Shown: one piece after another, positions 13,901-24,292 of the stretch | Position numbering within the stretch: position 1 is the first letter of the stretch | How the letters are laid out: each line of letters begins with the position of its first letter | Assembly (NCBI GenBank): GCA_940671915.1 | Contig: CALNVZ010002100.1 | Coordinates: forward strand, 5,650,606 to 5,714,605 | Direction of reading: 5' to 3' | Origin: Paracentrotus lividus | Lineage: Eukaryota; Echinodermata; Echinoidea; Camarodonta; Echinidae | Length of the DNA stretch: 64,000 nt | The notes under the pieces: generated by a model | Seen by the model: only the letters and a program-made list of their open reading frames with translations | Database searches by the model: none | Told to the model about the DNA's origin: nothing | Translations under genes and position numbers: made by a program

Positions 13901-16900
13901 GGCAAAAGTGGGCGTGGAAAGAGACCTGCCCACCACTACACGTCATTAGTGTGAAAGTGCAATCGATCTTGCTTGCGTTCTTCAGTGATCAAACTTCATC
14001 CCTCACGTGATATACGGGGTAGGGTTTGATGACTCTGTTGTCAACTCTTGAAACAACATGAAGTCTTTACCTTGTCATGCAGCCAGTATCATACAAGTAC
14101 CCCCAGAAAAAGGGTTAGGTTTAGGTGTAGGGTAATTTCATGGTAGCTTTCTGGCGGTGGACGTGGGTAGTTGTCTTGAGGATATAGTTATCTTAGAACC
14201 AATGCTGCCTATACTCATTCATACATACATTCCAAATAATCTGTGAGGTTTTTTTTCTTTGAAGATCAAATATAACTTTGATTGGAAATGCGTTTTTTTG
14301 TGTTTTTTAAATTTTTTCATTTAAGATTACGAAAATCTTGGTAAATCTGATAATGGAAAATAAATATCCGTGACATCATTAACTTTATATTCATTTATCC
14401 CTTTTAAGCACACTGTTTCACAACAAAATTTTACATAAAATTGATCTTGAATAAAAGAAATAAATCATTTTCAGTCTATTGTTGCAAAGTTTATGACAAC
14501 CAAATCGAATTATATATACTGGTGCATTAATTTTTTCATATCAGAAAACGTCGACGGTTAGAATTTTTGTATTGAGCCCTCTTCGTCACATTAAAGGAAC
14601 ACCCTTTGCGAACTTTGCACCATAATCACCAATGACATGATTAGCTATCAGATTTGGCAAATAAACCATACAATAAAACAGAGACAAGTCGTTTATGATC
14701 AATTATTTATGATAAGTAAACATCAGCTAGCCCACCTTTGTCCATTGATATTATACAATGTCTTTTTTTTTCTCACTTTGTGAAGCTGCTACTGATTTGG
14801 ATAGGGACTGTTTATGAGATATAATTACACAAATCTAGGCTTACATCATGTAAAAGTTTTCATAAATCCTTAAAATATTTTATTTCTTAAAAAAAAAAAT
14901 CGATCGGGACCCATAAATCTAATCCCGATTTGGTTCCGAAGCAGAGGGTTCTAGTAGTATAGGCATATGATTAAAAAACAAACAAAACAAAATATTAGAG
15001 TGGATTCGAAAGTCGAAAGGCGTGATACGTCATGTCTGTATTTTGTCTTAGATTGATAAAAACAAATGTAATTTAGCACTTACCTGTTTTTATCTAATCA
15101 GCTGTGTCATAATTATGGCAATAAAATATATGAACAATGATGATTGTCAATATGGCTATGCGTGGGTCTCTTTACAAGAAATCAAAGGTCAAGTGAATTA
15201 ATGTTTTCCTTTGAAAATTCAGATTAAAGCATTGCGTGTTTCAGTGGCGCAATGATTTCACTTTCACAATAAAAGACCAACTCACACTTCGTAGAAGTTG
15301 AATTTGATCCAAATAATTTTGCAATCAGATTTGTGTTTGTGCTTGAAGGGACAAGCCTAATCCCAAATTTGAAGTGGCGTGCTCCCATATGAAGTCTTTA
15401 AAACTGACTTGCAAGCCCTTAATAACAATGTTCACGTTGGTCTATCTGAAAATCCTTGTACAATGAACGGATACTACATAATCCCATCATCTTGTCAATT
15501 TCAAACAAAAGAAAAAAATATTAAATATCTCTTATGAAAAAGAGAAATATTAAATAATCAAAAATAATGATAAAATGATAAGGAAAACAAATATGACTAA
15601 TGGATTAAAAAACAAGTTTTGTGGTCATAATTCCCTACCGTTTATATGAGAAACGAAAAACACTTTAAGATTCTCATTAAATTTCATAATAAAACACTAT
15701 TTCCTATTTCTTAACTATACTATTTGAAATGTATATATACGTGTACAGCATTCGGCCTAAATCAGTTTGCTATTTATGAAAGCATATAAACTTCGTTAGA
15801 TGTTTCTGTACGACATATTCTGTTCCATTTTATGCAAACTGGGATTCACATACAACAATCCTAAAGAGACTTCATTGATCCTTCTCCTAGATTACCCCCT
15901 CCGGTTATACTTAAGGGAAACATAGATCTCTGTATAATTAAGCATTGTCATTGGTATATGTCAGAGCAGTCTGTAGGGGGTAAAGACGTTTTCTTCGAGT
16001 TGGTAGTTGATCAGGAGGTTGATACTATGGGAAAAGATCATGATGGATTAGAGGTAGAAATGCTTGTTTCTGGGTAATCTCAACTCCAAATTCACCCGAC
16101 ACACTTGTAGGTGAGGTGAGAGAGGGTTGTGACAAGAAGAAAGGAAACACTGGATAGTTGATGTGCTTTGATCAGCTCTTTCATGTGAATGATACTTTAT
16201 AACATTTAAGAAATACAATTTCTAATAAAAAAAAATTATACAAATAAGCTGCGCAGAAATATATGTACATAAATTTGCTTTTATACTTCGCATGTATTTG
16301 GTTTAATAAGGTTTATTCAATATCAAATTAAATTCTATTACTCTCAATTTCCTCTCTGTCCTTCAGTTTTGCACGAATTCGAGAAAAAGAAAGATATAAC
16401 AATAAAAATAAAATTAAAGATTTGTCCATTTGAATTACAAAATTTCCATACTATTCCTTATCTTAGGTATTATGAGGAACAACAAATTGATACTTGTTCT
16501 CCATTTTCTGCAAAACGGACACGCTTCTTCATAATGTACTGTGTCGTTATAAAATTGTGGAAATATTTAATTTGAAACAAATCCGTTTAACCTTACATGT
16601 TTCCAGGGCACCGAAATTGCTCATTTTTAATCACTTTTAAGACGCTAGAAATTGAACTTCTCAGAAAGGTTAAATTTTGATGTTCCCCACATTTTAAGTA
16701 TAAAAGGAAATTGAACGTCGGGCGCGCGTTTCTTTACTGAGATTATAGTTTCCTAGTGTTTAATGAATATTTCTACTTTTTTTCTGAATCATAGCCAACG
16801 CCTTCTCAACTAAATAGTAAACGCTTTTAGCTGTGCTATATCGGTGACATGACTGGGGGAAATGTTCCAATGTCCGTGGTAGAACACTTCCTTACTCACT

Positions 16901-17912
16901 TTTAGGATAATTTGCTTCTATTTCAAGACTTTCATCGTAAAACGATTTAATTGCAAATTTTGATAGATGCCAGGTTTAAGGCCTCTGCCACACTAAAATA
17001 CCCCAAAAACAAAAATAAAAACAAACAAACAAACAACAACAACAACAACAAAAAAAAAATCTTTTGGATGCCTACCATTTTCTTCTCTGCATGGTAATAG
17101 TGCAGATTTGATTTTGTTTTCATAAGTGGAACAAAAATGTATATTTTCTTTACATTCGTGATTTGAGCGACGTCAACCGACAATATCGCAAATTGGCAAA
17201 ATGGAAACCTTCATTTTATACCGATCTTGATATTAAAATTGTTCCAAATGAAGATAAAAGGAGAAACGGAGGAGTTTTATATAGGAACATTATTTGCTAT
17301 AAAATTTTTTTTTTGTTAATTTGATATAACTATTTTTTATAACTTGCCTTAAATAGCGATTCCTTCGATATATTCATAAACATTTTAGTATAAAACATTC
17401 AACCAATTTTGTAAACTAGATTAGTTTGATTGGGGGATTCATACCAACCTCTACCCACCCCTTTCTCCAGAACGTTCCTCTTCTCGCGTCTTCAACGGTC
17501 CAATACGTTATCAAGAATAAACCAATAAATTAACATCTTTATTTTACATCATTTCGAATAACATGATCTATATATATATATATATATATATATATTTCAG
17601 GAAAGACGGAGTTTCCTTAGTGCCCAACTACTGTCAGTTTCTTGCTGGAGCAATCATCAGGTTGATGAAGATTCGTTGGAAGAGAAAAACATTAATAGTT
17701 TGAAAGCAGTGAATAAAACAGTTACTAAAAGAAGCCCACGTCTAAGATCGATTACAGAATAAAATTAGGAACTAGATAAACTGTAGCTAACTTCAGTTGA
17801 CAAAAAAGGCAAAGTGAATAATCGATTCAATAAACGGTTCCATCAACTATTTGATATACTACAAGGCATAACAATAATGTTGAGAAACGGTGCACGTTCC
17901 ATGGTCTAACTT

Positions 17913-17964
<52 letters not shown>

Positions 17965-18341
17965 TATAATGTGACAATCTGTAATTTTTTTCAACAGTTT
18001 AGTAGGGAAGTATCAGTTCTAGATAACTCTTCTAAGTCGTATTTTGCAGGACACTGACAACTGAAACATTTATAACCTGAACGTCAATATTTGTCATCCA
18101 TCTTTATCCTTCTCCTAGACTAATTAGTCAAGGAAACGCACAATGAGTTACCAATTAAGGATTAACAAGATGAGATAACGTTTTACAGCATTTCACAAGA
18201 ACAAAAAATATCCTTCGGTCCAAAATTTGTAACCATTACTTCCTTCTTTAAGTTCTACTTTGGTTTTAAGCATAAATATGTCATTTTCACGCTTTTATTA
18301 TGATTCGTTTCAGATTTGGCCCCCTATCCAACGACTTGCAC

Positions 18342-18385
<44 letters not shown>

Positions 18386-21300
18386 AGAAAAAAAAAAACA
18401 GCAAAGTGATGTCAGCAGAGTCGCCATACAAAAATGTAATTTAAAAAACAGTTTTGCTGTAAATTTCTCCTCTAAGAATTTATGAAAGAGAAGGAAAAAA
18501 AATCATTAGAGTTCTAAAGCTTACGTATTTTGGTTAAAACGGAACAAATGTGTCATTCCTGATGTATATTTTGTTTTTCTCATGTAATTATTTGCAGGAG
18601 AAATTTACAACAAAAGTGCTTTTTGAATTACATTTTTTTATGGCGACTCTGCTGACAGCAGATTTGCTGTAAAACTACAAATATTTTTTACAGTGTCGGT
18701 GAACTGAAAATGATTCATAAAGAGCTTATTTGTTTTATTCAAATTGACTGATCATGGTATGATCTCAAATCTGTTACTGGTTACAATGATTGACATTTAA
18801 TACTTCCAAATAATTTGTTGCTCAGGCAATTTCGAAAAGGAATAAATACTGCATCTATGTCTTTTGAAATGTTGAAACAACAAGAGAATCCTACGATTCG
18901 AATGATTTGGAAGACTGAATAAACACCCCGAACAATAAGTACTTTCACCCTTATCAAACGCATTAAAAAAAATGATGTTTCAATTGAATGTCGAGAGTAA
19001 TATTCAATATAATAACTAATTTTTTTTTCATTTATTACATCTTTTCCAGACAAGTCACCCATCGTTACGACCATGGGAAAATTAGAAAGCGCTTCTGATG
19101 ATTTACCGAATGAACATTATAAATGATCCTCTAAAAAGTACAAACGGTCCAATTCAATGTAAACTACCTTCACATTTTCATATGTATTGGGGATATTTAT
19201 CTACCAATCTAACAATTATCGATTCTTGGAAGATTGATTTGTACACTTTATAGTGAACATTGTGGCCTTCTCCTAATATCTTAAGTTTGTAACTTGACAA
19301 ACATTCTTTAAAACGAGCCATAAAACATAATACATCACCGAGGCTATTATGTCTCTCTGAAATTGAATAATCAGCATTTGCTCGTATGATGCTTCATTCA
19401 TAATTGGCTGGCATAGCATGAATGTTTGGACTACATCATTTTCAACATTGTTCTTCATGTCATGACAAGGTCGAATAATATGGGAACTCTCTCCCAAAAA
19501 GTTTCTTGACCCTGAAGTTTATCAGCTAGACTCGTCTCATGACATCATTGATTTATTAAAAATGATTTCAAAACGATTTTTGTTATTATTACCGATGATT
19601 AAGTTACCTTGAGCATTAATAAAGTATTGAGGAGTTTCTGTTTAATGCTTTAAAAGTAAAAAGAAAAGAAGTATGATTTCATCTTTTATTACTCAGGTAC
19701 TTTGTCATAGTCTGACGTTGATGTTTATGCATTTTAAACCAGTCCTATATCCCCATGATCTCAACCCCTCCCCGTATTATATCCAACAAAATTAAACCAA
19801 ATTGGTACTTCAGCTTTTGAAGTAATTTCTATTAGCTTTATCCGATTTAAATGTTCAATTTTCAATTGTATTATTTTGACTGCTTTCATTTGAATAAGAG
19901 ATCAAATTTAGTTTTGAAACACGTTTTCATCCAACTAATCAGACAACGAAGATCAATACGTGATCAAAACTTGATGAAATATAACCCACCCACCTATCAT
20001 TTCAGGTTCATTGGGAGCCCATATGACCCAAGAAAGTGACATACATCTGAATTGATCTCTTGTTCAATCATATCATAATCTTCTGCAAGTGAAGTATATG
20101 ATGTAGCGAAAGAGAAATGTATGCATAATACAAATAACAAAGAGGAAAGTAGTTCTCACGCAGGAGGTAAAGTCATGACAATAGCCTCTGGAATTTTCCA
20201 GAGTTGTTCCTGAACATGTTCTTGAATTCCTAAATATTTTTTGCGATTCTTTCTTCAATATTATTTTGATTGCTCTCGCTTAGAGGAAAAACCTCACTCA
20301 AAATTCCTGGCCAACGTTTCATATAGTTTTGTTTATTCCGCGTTTTTCATGTTATATACCAGGAAATAAGTGTCTACTCCAAGAAATGAAACATCTCGGG
20401 ACAGAAAACCCCCTAATTGTATCTTCCAATTTGCTATGAACATTTGCGTCATAATTAATAGTGGATATCATCAATTCTAACTGCAATTCTATTGGGAATT
20501 GAAATGATCGTCGTATTCATACAGTCATCCGTACGCACGTAATATCCGACCAGAATTATATGAATAGTGACACACCACCATATGTAAGCCATCAAATGTC
20601 AATTCAATATGACGATCGACAGACAACTGAATTTAAAATAATGCCTAGTTTTCGATGTATCAATCAGTTACTGAGCAAACGTTAGTTCCCTTGACCGCCC
20701 ACTCTTAATAAGTTAATTGGAACATTTTTAAAGATATGCCTCTACTTATTGATCAAATATCCACCAACGCAAATCATACAAATTCATCCTTATTTCAAAT
20801 AAAGAGGTTAAAATAAACCAGATTCTGTTTAAAGAAATATTTTCAAATCAATCATCAGGTAGGGTGAGCATAATAATAATTATCAAAACGACCGTTTTAC
20901 TGTAATTCTTTATTTCATATCATAATGATTCTTGCCAAATTATAAGTTCGAATCTACATTCGTCCATGTCCATAACTATTATCACATAATCTACAATATT
21001 TCAGGCACTCTCAGACTCTTAAGTGCAAACCCTTTTTCATTCACATTTTTTTTTTGCTCTGAACTTCTGAGGATCAATATGACATCATTGAAGTTAGCTT
21101 TAGTTAAGAAACTTTACGCAACACACCAAATGAACATGACAAGCTCAACGACTGTGTAAACCCTTTTCTCTTGGAGGAACGAAATTCCCTCCATGCTCTA
21201 GCTTCAGAGGATCAATATCGGAGCATTGAGGTAAACCTAGGTAAGAAACTTTACGCAAACCCAAGGAACATGCCGAGCTCCATGACCGACATGACTGAGT

Positions 21301-24269
21301 AAACCCTTTTCTCTTATATAGAAGATATAAACACTTTTCTCTTCGAAGAAGTAAACCCTTTACTCTTGGAAGAAAGAAATTTCTCCATGCTTTTCTATTC
21401 ACATTTTTCTTGCTCTGAACTTGAAGGAAAATAATTAGAGCATTGAGGTAAGCCTAGGTATAGAAACATTGCGCAGACGATATCCCGGGAAGAAGTGACT
21501 GGGTCAGTGAAAGTGTAACCCTTTTGGCGGCAATCCAAGAATGAGGCCTACCAATCATAATGAACGGTATGCAAGGAGCCATCTTTTCCTTGAGCTAAAG
21601 TTTTACGTGAGGTCCAAAAGTGAAGTCCAATTCCTACTACTACTGTACTCGCAGAAATGGGAATGTTTGAAAAATAAAAATAAGTTTTCCCCGACGACGA
21701 TATTTTGCATCGGTCGCCGGTAGATTAAAAAAAATAAAATAACTTGACACTACAATAGAACATTTGATCAATTTGTTTTGTGAATATTGATTACCTTTAA
21801 ATAATATTTATGATGCTACTACAATACAATTACTGAAGCAAACATGTTTGTTTGAAAAAAGGTGGATATTTTGCATCGGTCGCCGGTATATTTAAAAAAA
21901 ATTTAACTTGACACTACTATATTGGACCATTTGATCACTCTTTTTTTTGTGGATATCGATCTCTTTTGAACAATGAGATGTTAAATAATACAATGTAATT
22001 TACAGAGGCAAACATCTTTGTTTTGCATCGTTCGCCGTTAGATTTTTTAAAATTTAACATGACACTACTTTATTAGACCATTTGATCAGTACTCTGTTTT
22101 ATGAATATCGATGTATTTGTAATAATATTTTCAATGCTACTGTGAGGTGTTAAATAATAAAATAGAATTACAGAAGCAAACATATTTGTTTTGAATGAGG
22201 AAAACAAAACAATTCTTCAGAAATGTTTCTCGAATATTGTGTCTGCGTATTCTATTCGACCCTCATTATCTTCCACCATAAAAAAGTAAAGGAACTTTTC
22301 TTTCTTGGAAGAAAGATATCCTCATCGAGTTTTATTGGTGCCAGTACTTTTCTTCATACCGGTGATCGGTTATATGCTAATTAGTACAATAATCATGTGA
22401 TAGTAGTGCATGTATAAAATTGTGAAAGTTGCGGTCTTAAGGAAATGTGATCGGTGAACGCCCCTTTGAGGTCCAGATGAAATAACTCAGTAATTAAGTT
22501 TGATAATGTTTTGAAGAAGAACTTCTTGAAACATGAGAGAGAGAAATATGTAAACAACTGTTGTAAAAAAAAAAAAAAAAAAAATACAGACGAAAACATT
22601 TGGCTTTGTCATGCTCAAGCGTCAATACAGTCTTTTTTCATATATACATCTGTGGAACTTGAACAGAACTTTTTAGCTACACATTCACAATCTAGATTGA
22701 AGAATTATCTTGTATCTTGGATATTTTATGACCAATTAATAATTGCTTCTTTATGACTGCTTTCCCAAAATTCTGAGGATTAATCTGTCATTTTTTTATT
22801 CACGATTCTGGGCTTAGGCCAACATGAAGGAATATACTTGGTAGTGTGCGGGGGTGTAAAGTTTGTCAGATAAAGTTGGTAATTTGGGAAAGCATTAGAA
22901 ACTACCGTTATTACATAATCTCCTGTTTCGAAGAGACTGTCAGTAAGTTCTGCCAAGTGGCCGCCAAGTCACACCTTTTTGCCCCTAAATTGACAGTATT
23001 TTGATGGAATTGACTGGTGTGTTTGTAATTGAATTATATATACTTGACATTTATCAATCCAAATAAGATTCGAGTGTTTTTTTCTTCCAGCACTTCGTTC
23101 TCACGTTGTAAGAGATCAAGTATAATACAAATTAAGGTTTTAATAGTGTAAAGATGAAATCGACACAAAATCTGTAATATCTCAGAGGAATACAGAAGTG
23201 TTTGTTAACATTCTGATTTAACAAAACCCGTGAAGGGTTAAATAAAAACAGAAAAGCATTATAAATACTAACGAATATTATTGTACCTTTTTTTTTTGCC
23301 CCTGATCTATTTTCTTTATTTTTTATGAACGATCATTATTTTTAAAATATGAATTGTAAGTATAATATTCAGGGCTCCAACAATATCCAACTTTACCGAC
23401 GCTGTATGTATATAGCTCTATTATCATGATTATACATTTTTTCAGTTTTATTACGATTGAATATCATTACGGAAAATGTTTAATGAGTCATGTACGTGAT
23501 TTCTACATCGTTTGATACATGTTATATAGCTATTAATATATTTAACAAATGAAATTTCCATTAAAAATATTTTGTATAATCCTTTGAAATTAAATATGAT
23601 ACGATAAAAAAAAAGTCATAATAAATTGAGGTATGTTATAATTATTATTTTGAGGATTCCCGTCGTCATTCATTTTATTAACAGTGTTGATTTTTGGGCT
23701 ATTCAAAGATTTGTTTCATGCCAATCTATCAAGTGATTAGACATGACGATAAAAGTCATACCGTAGTCACACCGGTAAGAATAAGAAAGAGAAACCGACA
23801 CCAGATCAGCCCAAAAATTACATTACCATGAATGGCAAGCTTGCGGTCGGTTTGGTGTCGGACTTGCCGGTTTGACTACAGTATTACAAACTTGAATCGA
23901 AAACAACTCGATGTTCTTCTTTGATATGCAAACTAGTTTATTTTGTATGCAAATACTTTAAAATCGATCAATATGATTTCAGATTAACCAATGACTCCAA
24001 TGAAATTTGACAAACGAATTATTACAAAACATCAAAACTTCAAACCTACCACCACCATTTTTGAAGACGAGGTATGGAAAACGCCAGACGTTCCCGAGAC
24101 CGACAGCAAATCCAATGCAGATCATGATAAAGTCCATTTTGTTTCCCCATCCTTCTCTCTCCACTTCTACATCCTCATCCTCCAGTTCTTCTTTCTTCTC
24201 CATCTCACCGCCGTTCTCATGCGGTCGCTCCTCCATCTCCAAAGTCTGTTTATCCGTACTCGTCATCAT
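4755..24269 (-). CDS. SLC6 Na+/Cl--dependent transporter (GABA/taurine/creatine branch), 11 coding exons
   Basis: A plasma-membrane symporter that would bring a small zwitterion (GABA, taurine, betaine or creatine type) into the cell with Na+ and Cl-. Coding exons, in order on the minus strand: 24050-24269, 11934-12065, 10464-10728, 9583-9715, 9076-9210, 8474-8577, 8080-8204, 7211-7457, 6267-6470, 5748-5918, 4755-4982. All have GT-AG borders and matching phases. The deduced length is about 654 residues, normal for SLC6. Seen: an acidic N-tail (residues 11-38); the TM1 signature [10 protein letters not shown] with Gly, not the Asp of monoamine carriers; EL2 with a Cys pair (C158/C167) and several N-x-S/T sites; the chloride-site Ser in LGSYN; the sodium-site LDSQF; and a cytosolic C-tail with PPPVY, a possible WW-domain (NEDD4-type) ligand. 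Phrases such as [21 protein letters not shown] and FWEKR recall the creatine carrier SLC6A8, but substrate cannot be fixed by eye. Exon 8 lacks one base, breaking the frame as printed. Confidence 0.95.
5279..5641. mobile_element. Inverted-repeat element with internal tandem array (SLC6 intron 10)
   Basis: Ends are TATCTCACTT (5279-5288) and its exact reverse complement (5632-5641); similarity continues into GAGACG on both sides. The left half is the 32-base tandem array listed separately. The right half has two copies of the palindrome GAGACGTCTC (5591-5600, 5618-5627). No coding capacity and no clear target duplication. A relative lies at 629-725. Confidence 0.55.
5299..5459. repeat. 32-base minisatellite, five copies
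   Basis: Unit GGGTTTGAGACGGATTCGGG plus ACTAGTTTGAAC. The first copy is 33 bases with a different end, and four 32-base copies follow, varying only at the TTC/TTT position and one other base. The high identity indicates recent expansion inside the 5279-5641 element. Confidence 0.85.
5748..5918 (-). CDS. SLC6 exon 10 (TM11-TM12)
   Basis: 171 bases, phase 0 at both ends. Encodes [20 protein letters not shown], then [20 protein letters not shown] and [17 protein letters not shown]. The YPxWGExxGW motif and last membrane segment fit SLC6. Confidence 0.95.
6267..6470 (-). CDS. SLC6 exon 9 (TM10-TM11)
   Basis: 204 bases, phase 0 at both ends. Encodes [20 protein letters not shown], then [20 protein letters not shown] and a loop ending APAVSL. 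The GGMY.FQL.D.Y.ASG motif is universal in SLC6. A second frame over the same stretch also stays open, but lacks these motifs. Confidence 0.95.
7015..7067. repeat. Imperfect (CA)n microsatellite
   Basis: CA/CAA units in intron 8 of the transporter, about 145 bases beyond the exon 8 donor. Confidence 0.85.
7211..7457 (-). CDS. SLC6 exon 8 (TM8-TM9), one base short
   Basis: 247 bases between a CTACACAAC-type acceptor (TGTGTAG) and a GAG|GTAAGG donor. The phases of the neighbours need 248, the sum of the 113- and 135-base exons found separately in many SLC6 genes. The start reads [15 protein letters not shown] in one frame; from about 7414 downward the protein continues one frame over as [20 protein letters not shown], then [20 protein letters not shown] and so on to CVTE. 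An A appears to be missing in ACATG (7412-7417). This may be a sequencing error or a true mutation. Confidence 0.93.
7886..8065. repeat. Degenerate 60-80 base tandem repeat abutting an SLC6 splice donor
   Basis: Three copies start with GAACACC or GAACGCC (7889, 7951, 8031), each followed by TGGCAC, ACCTCCC and a TGA-GCCCGC word. The last copy ends about 15 bases from the exon 7 donor. Frames that stay open here in continuation of exon 7 are not coding, because a good GTAAGC donor intervenes. Confidence 0.7.
8080..8204 (-). CDS. SLC6 exon 7 (TM7)
   Basis: 125 bases, phase 2 in and phase 1 out, again a canonical size. Encodes [20 protein letters not shown], then [20 protein letters not shown] and Q. 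The donor (CAAG|GTAAGC) abuts a roughly 60-80 base tandem repeat in the intron (7889-8065). Confidence 0.95.
8474..8577 (-). CDS. SLC6 exon 6 (TM6)
   Basis: 104 bases, phase 0 in and phase 2 out, the canonical size for this SLC6 exon. Encodes [20 protein letters not shown], then [14 protein letters not shown]. It includes the unwound TM6 [10 protein letters not shown] and the chloride-coordinating Ser of LGSYN. The donor is GTAATA, a weak form. Confidence 0.94.
9076..9210 (-). CDS. SLC6 exon 5 (TM5 and EL3)
   Basis: 135 bases, phase 0 in and out. Encodes [20 protein letters not shown], then [20 protein letters not shown] and LKSPT. The LTLPGA..GI.FY..PDW run is diagnostic. The donor lies next to a G-rich stretch (9032-9047) in the intron. 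Confidence 0.95.
9583..9715 (-). CDS. SLC6 exon 4 (EL2 end - TM4)
   Basis: 133 bases, phase 2 in, phase 0 out. Encodes [20 protein letters not shown], then [20 protein letters not shown] and KQTGK. The WxGVKxTGK end is typical of the GAT/taurine/creatine branch. Confidence 0.95.
10290..10444. mobile_element. MITE-like repeat with GGACAATTACC / GGTAGTTGTCC ends
   Basis: The left side has CCCCGGACAATTACCTCC and the right side GGGTAGTTGTCCAGGGGTAT, roughly inverted. The middle has a TTAGG-like run (GGTTTAGGTGTAGGGTTAGG). Related pieces occur at 2001-2062 and 14,097-14,210. The right end lies about 19 bases from the exon 3 donor. Confidence 0.45.
10464..10728 (-). CDS. SLC6 exon 3 (TM3 and large extracellular loop 2)
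   Basis: 265 bases, phase 1 in and phase 2 out. Encodes TM3 ([15 protein letters not shown]), the FTTTLPW motif, a Cys pair ([13 protein letters not shown]) that forms a disulfide in the family, and potential N-glycosylation sites (NCT, NTS, NKS), ending in SPAQQFW. The donor is GGA|GTAAGT. The repeat at about 10,290-10,444 stops about 19 bases beyond the donor. Confidence 0.95.
11118..11147 (+). mobile_element. Tc1/mariner-like terminal repeat, solo end
   Basis: ACAGTGGTGGCCAAAATTAT followed by TAGAACACC resembles the ends of Tc1-type elements, and it is preceded by TA. I found no matching inverted end within the following kilobase, so this is a truncated relic in SLC6 intron 2. Confidence 0.45.
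11148..11933. other. SLC6 intron 2, remainder
   Basis: No gene. The stretch 11,260-11,870 has GC-richer words (two instances of GCCCxTTTTTATGT) that suggest an old repeat I cannot name, and it ends in a G12 tract (11,880-11,892). Confidence 0.4.
11934..12065 (-). CDS. SLC6 exon 2 (TM1 end - TM2)
   Basis: 132 bases, phase 1 in and out. Encodes [20 protein letters not shown], then [20 protein letters not shown] and PILK. The GxFLIPYF and FFLEISIGQ words are SLC6 hallmarks. A G12 run (11,880-11,892) lies about 40 bases beyond the donor. Confidence 0.95.
14097..14210. repeat. Copy of the GGGTTAGG / GGTAGTTGTC dispersed repeat
   Basis: Contains GTACCCCCAGAAAAAGGGTT, AGGTTTAGGTGTAGGGT and GGGTAGTTGTC, matching the 10,290-10,444 repeat in order, which confirms a family. 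Confidence 0.5.
17917..17964. repeat. (AT)n-(AC)n microsatellite
   Basis: About 41 bases of AT followed by a short AC run. A similar (TA)n lies 350 bases upstream (17,569-17,595). Confidence 0.9.
18339..18695. mobile_element. Foldback MITE with CACTGTAAAA ends
   Basis: Begins CACTGTAAAA and ends TTTTTTACAGTG. The arms pair over about 130 bases; for example GTCAGCAGAGTCGCCATA and GGAGAAATTTACA recur inverted. The left arm holds a poly-A run of about 40. A non-coding, long-arm inverted-repeat element in SLC6 intron 1, with no convincing target duplication. Confidence 0.7.
21055..21530. repeat. Degenerate tandem repeat, about three copies
   Basis: Recurrent block: CTGAGGATCAATAT or similar, CATTGAGGTAAxCxTAG, GAAACTTTACGCAAAC, then TAAACCCTTTTCTCTT. 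Copies are roughly 140 to 180 bases long and diverged. It sits just before the better-kept array at 21,703-22,200. Confidence 0.55.
21703..22200. repeat. Tandem repeat, three copies of about 150-165 bases
   Basis: Each copy starts TTTTGCATCG(G/T)TCGCCG (21,703, 21,869, 22,021), continues with a poly-A or T run, AACTTGACACTAC, CATTTGATCA, a GATATCGAT-like word and ends near GAAGCAAACATxTTTGTTT. An intronic satellite-like array with no coding content. Confidence 0.75.
23758..23882. mobile_element. Small palindromic MITE (about 125 bases)
   Basis: Left end ATACCGTAGTCACACCGG; the reverse complement of the right end is ATACTGTAGTCAAACCGG. Internal ACCGACACC and GGTGTCGG also pair. Flanking TA could be the target site. 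No coding capacity. Confidence 0.65.
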
Positions 24270-24292
24270 GGCAAGATATGATCGACCCAAAC
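24050..24292 (-). CDS. SLC6 exon 1 (start codon, N-tail, TM1)
   Basis: The first ATG (24267-24269) is the first of an ATG-ATG pair in good context (TTGCCATGATG). Coding runs to the donor at 24049 (GGTG|GTAGGT), giving 220 coding bases that end in phase 1. It encodes an acidic tail rich in Glu and Asp, then [21 protein letters not shown] good acceptor (CTTCTCCAG) ends at 24293, so the exon probably begins at 24292 and is preceded by at least one more exon. Bases 24270-24292 are then 5' UTR, or coding if the 32,884-32,992 exon is used. Confidence 0.93.

Larger units (their letters stand above)
12066..24049 (-). other. SLC6 intron 1 (about 12 kb)
   Basis: The large first coding intron separates exon 1 (24,050-24,269) from exon 2. 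Apart from the repeats listed inside it I see no coding exon. Low-complexity tracts include (TA)n at 17,569-17,595 and 17,917-17,957. The short ORFs inside lack homology or codon bias that I can recognise. Confidence 0.8.
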
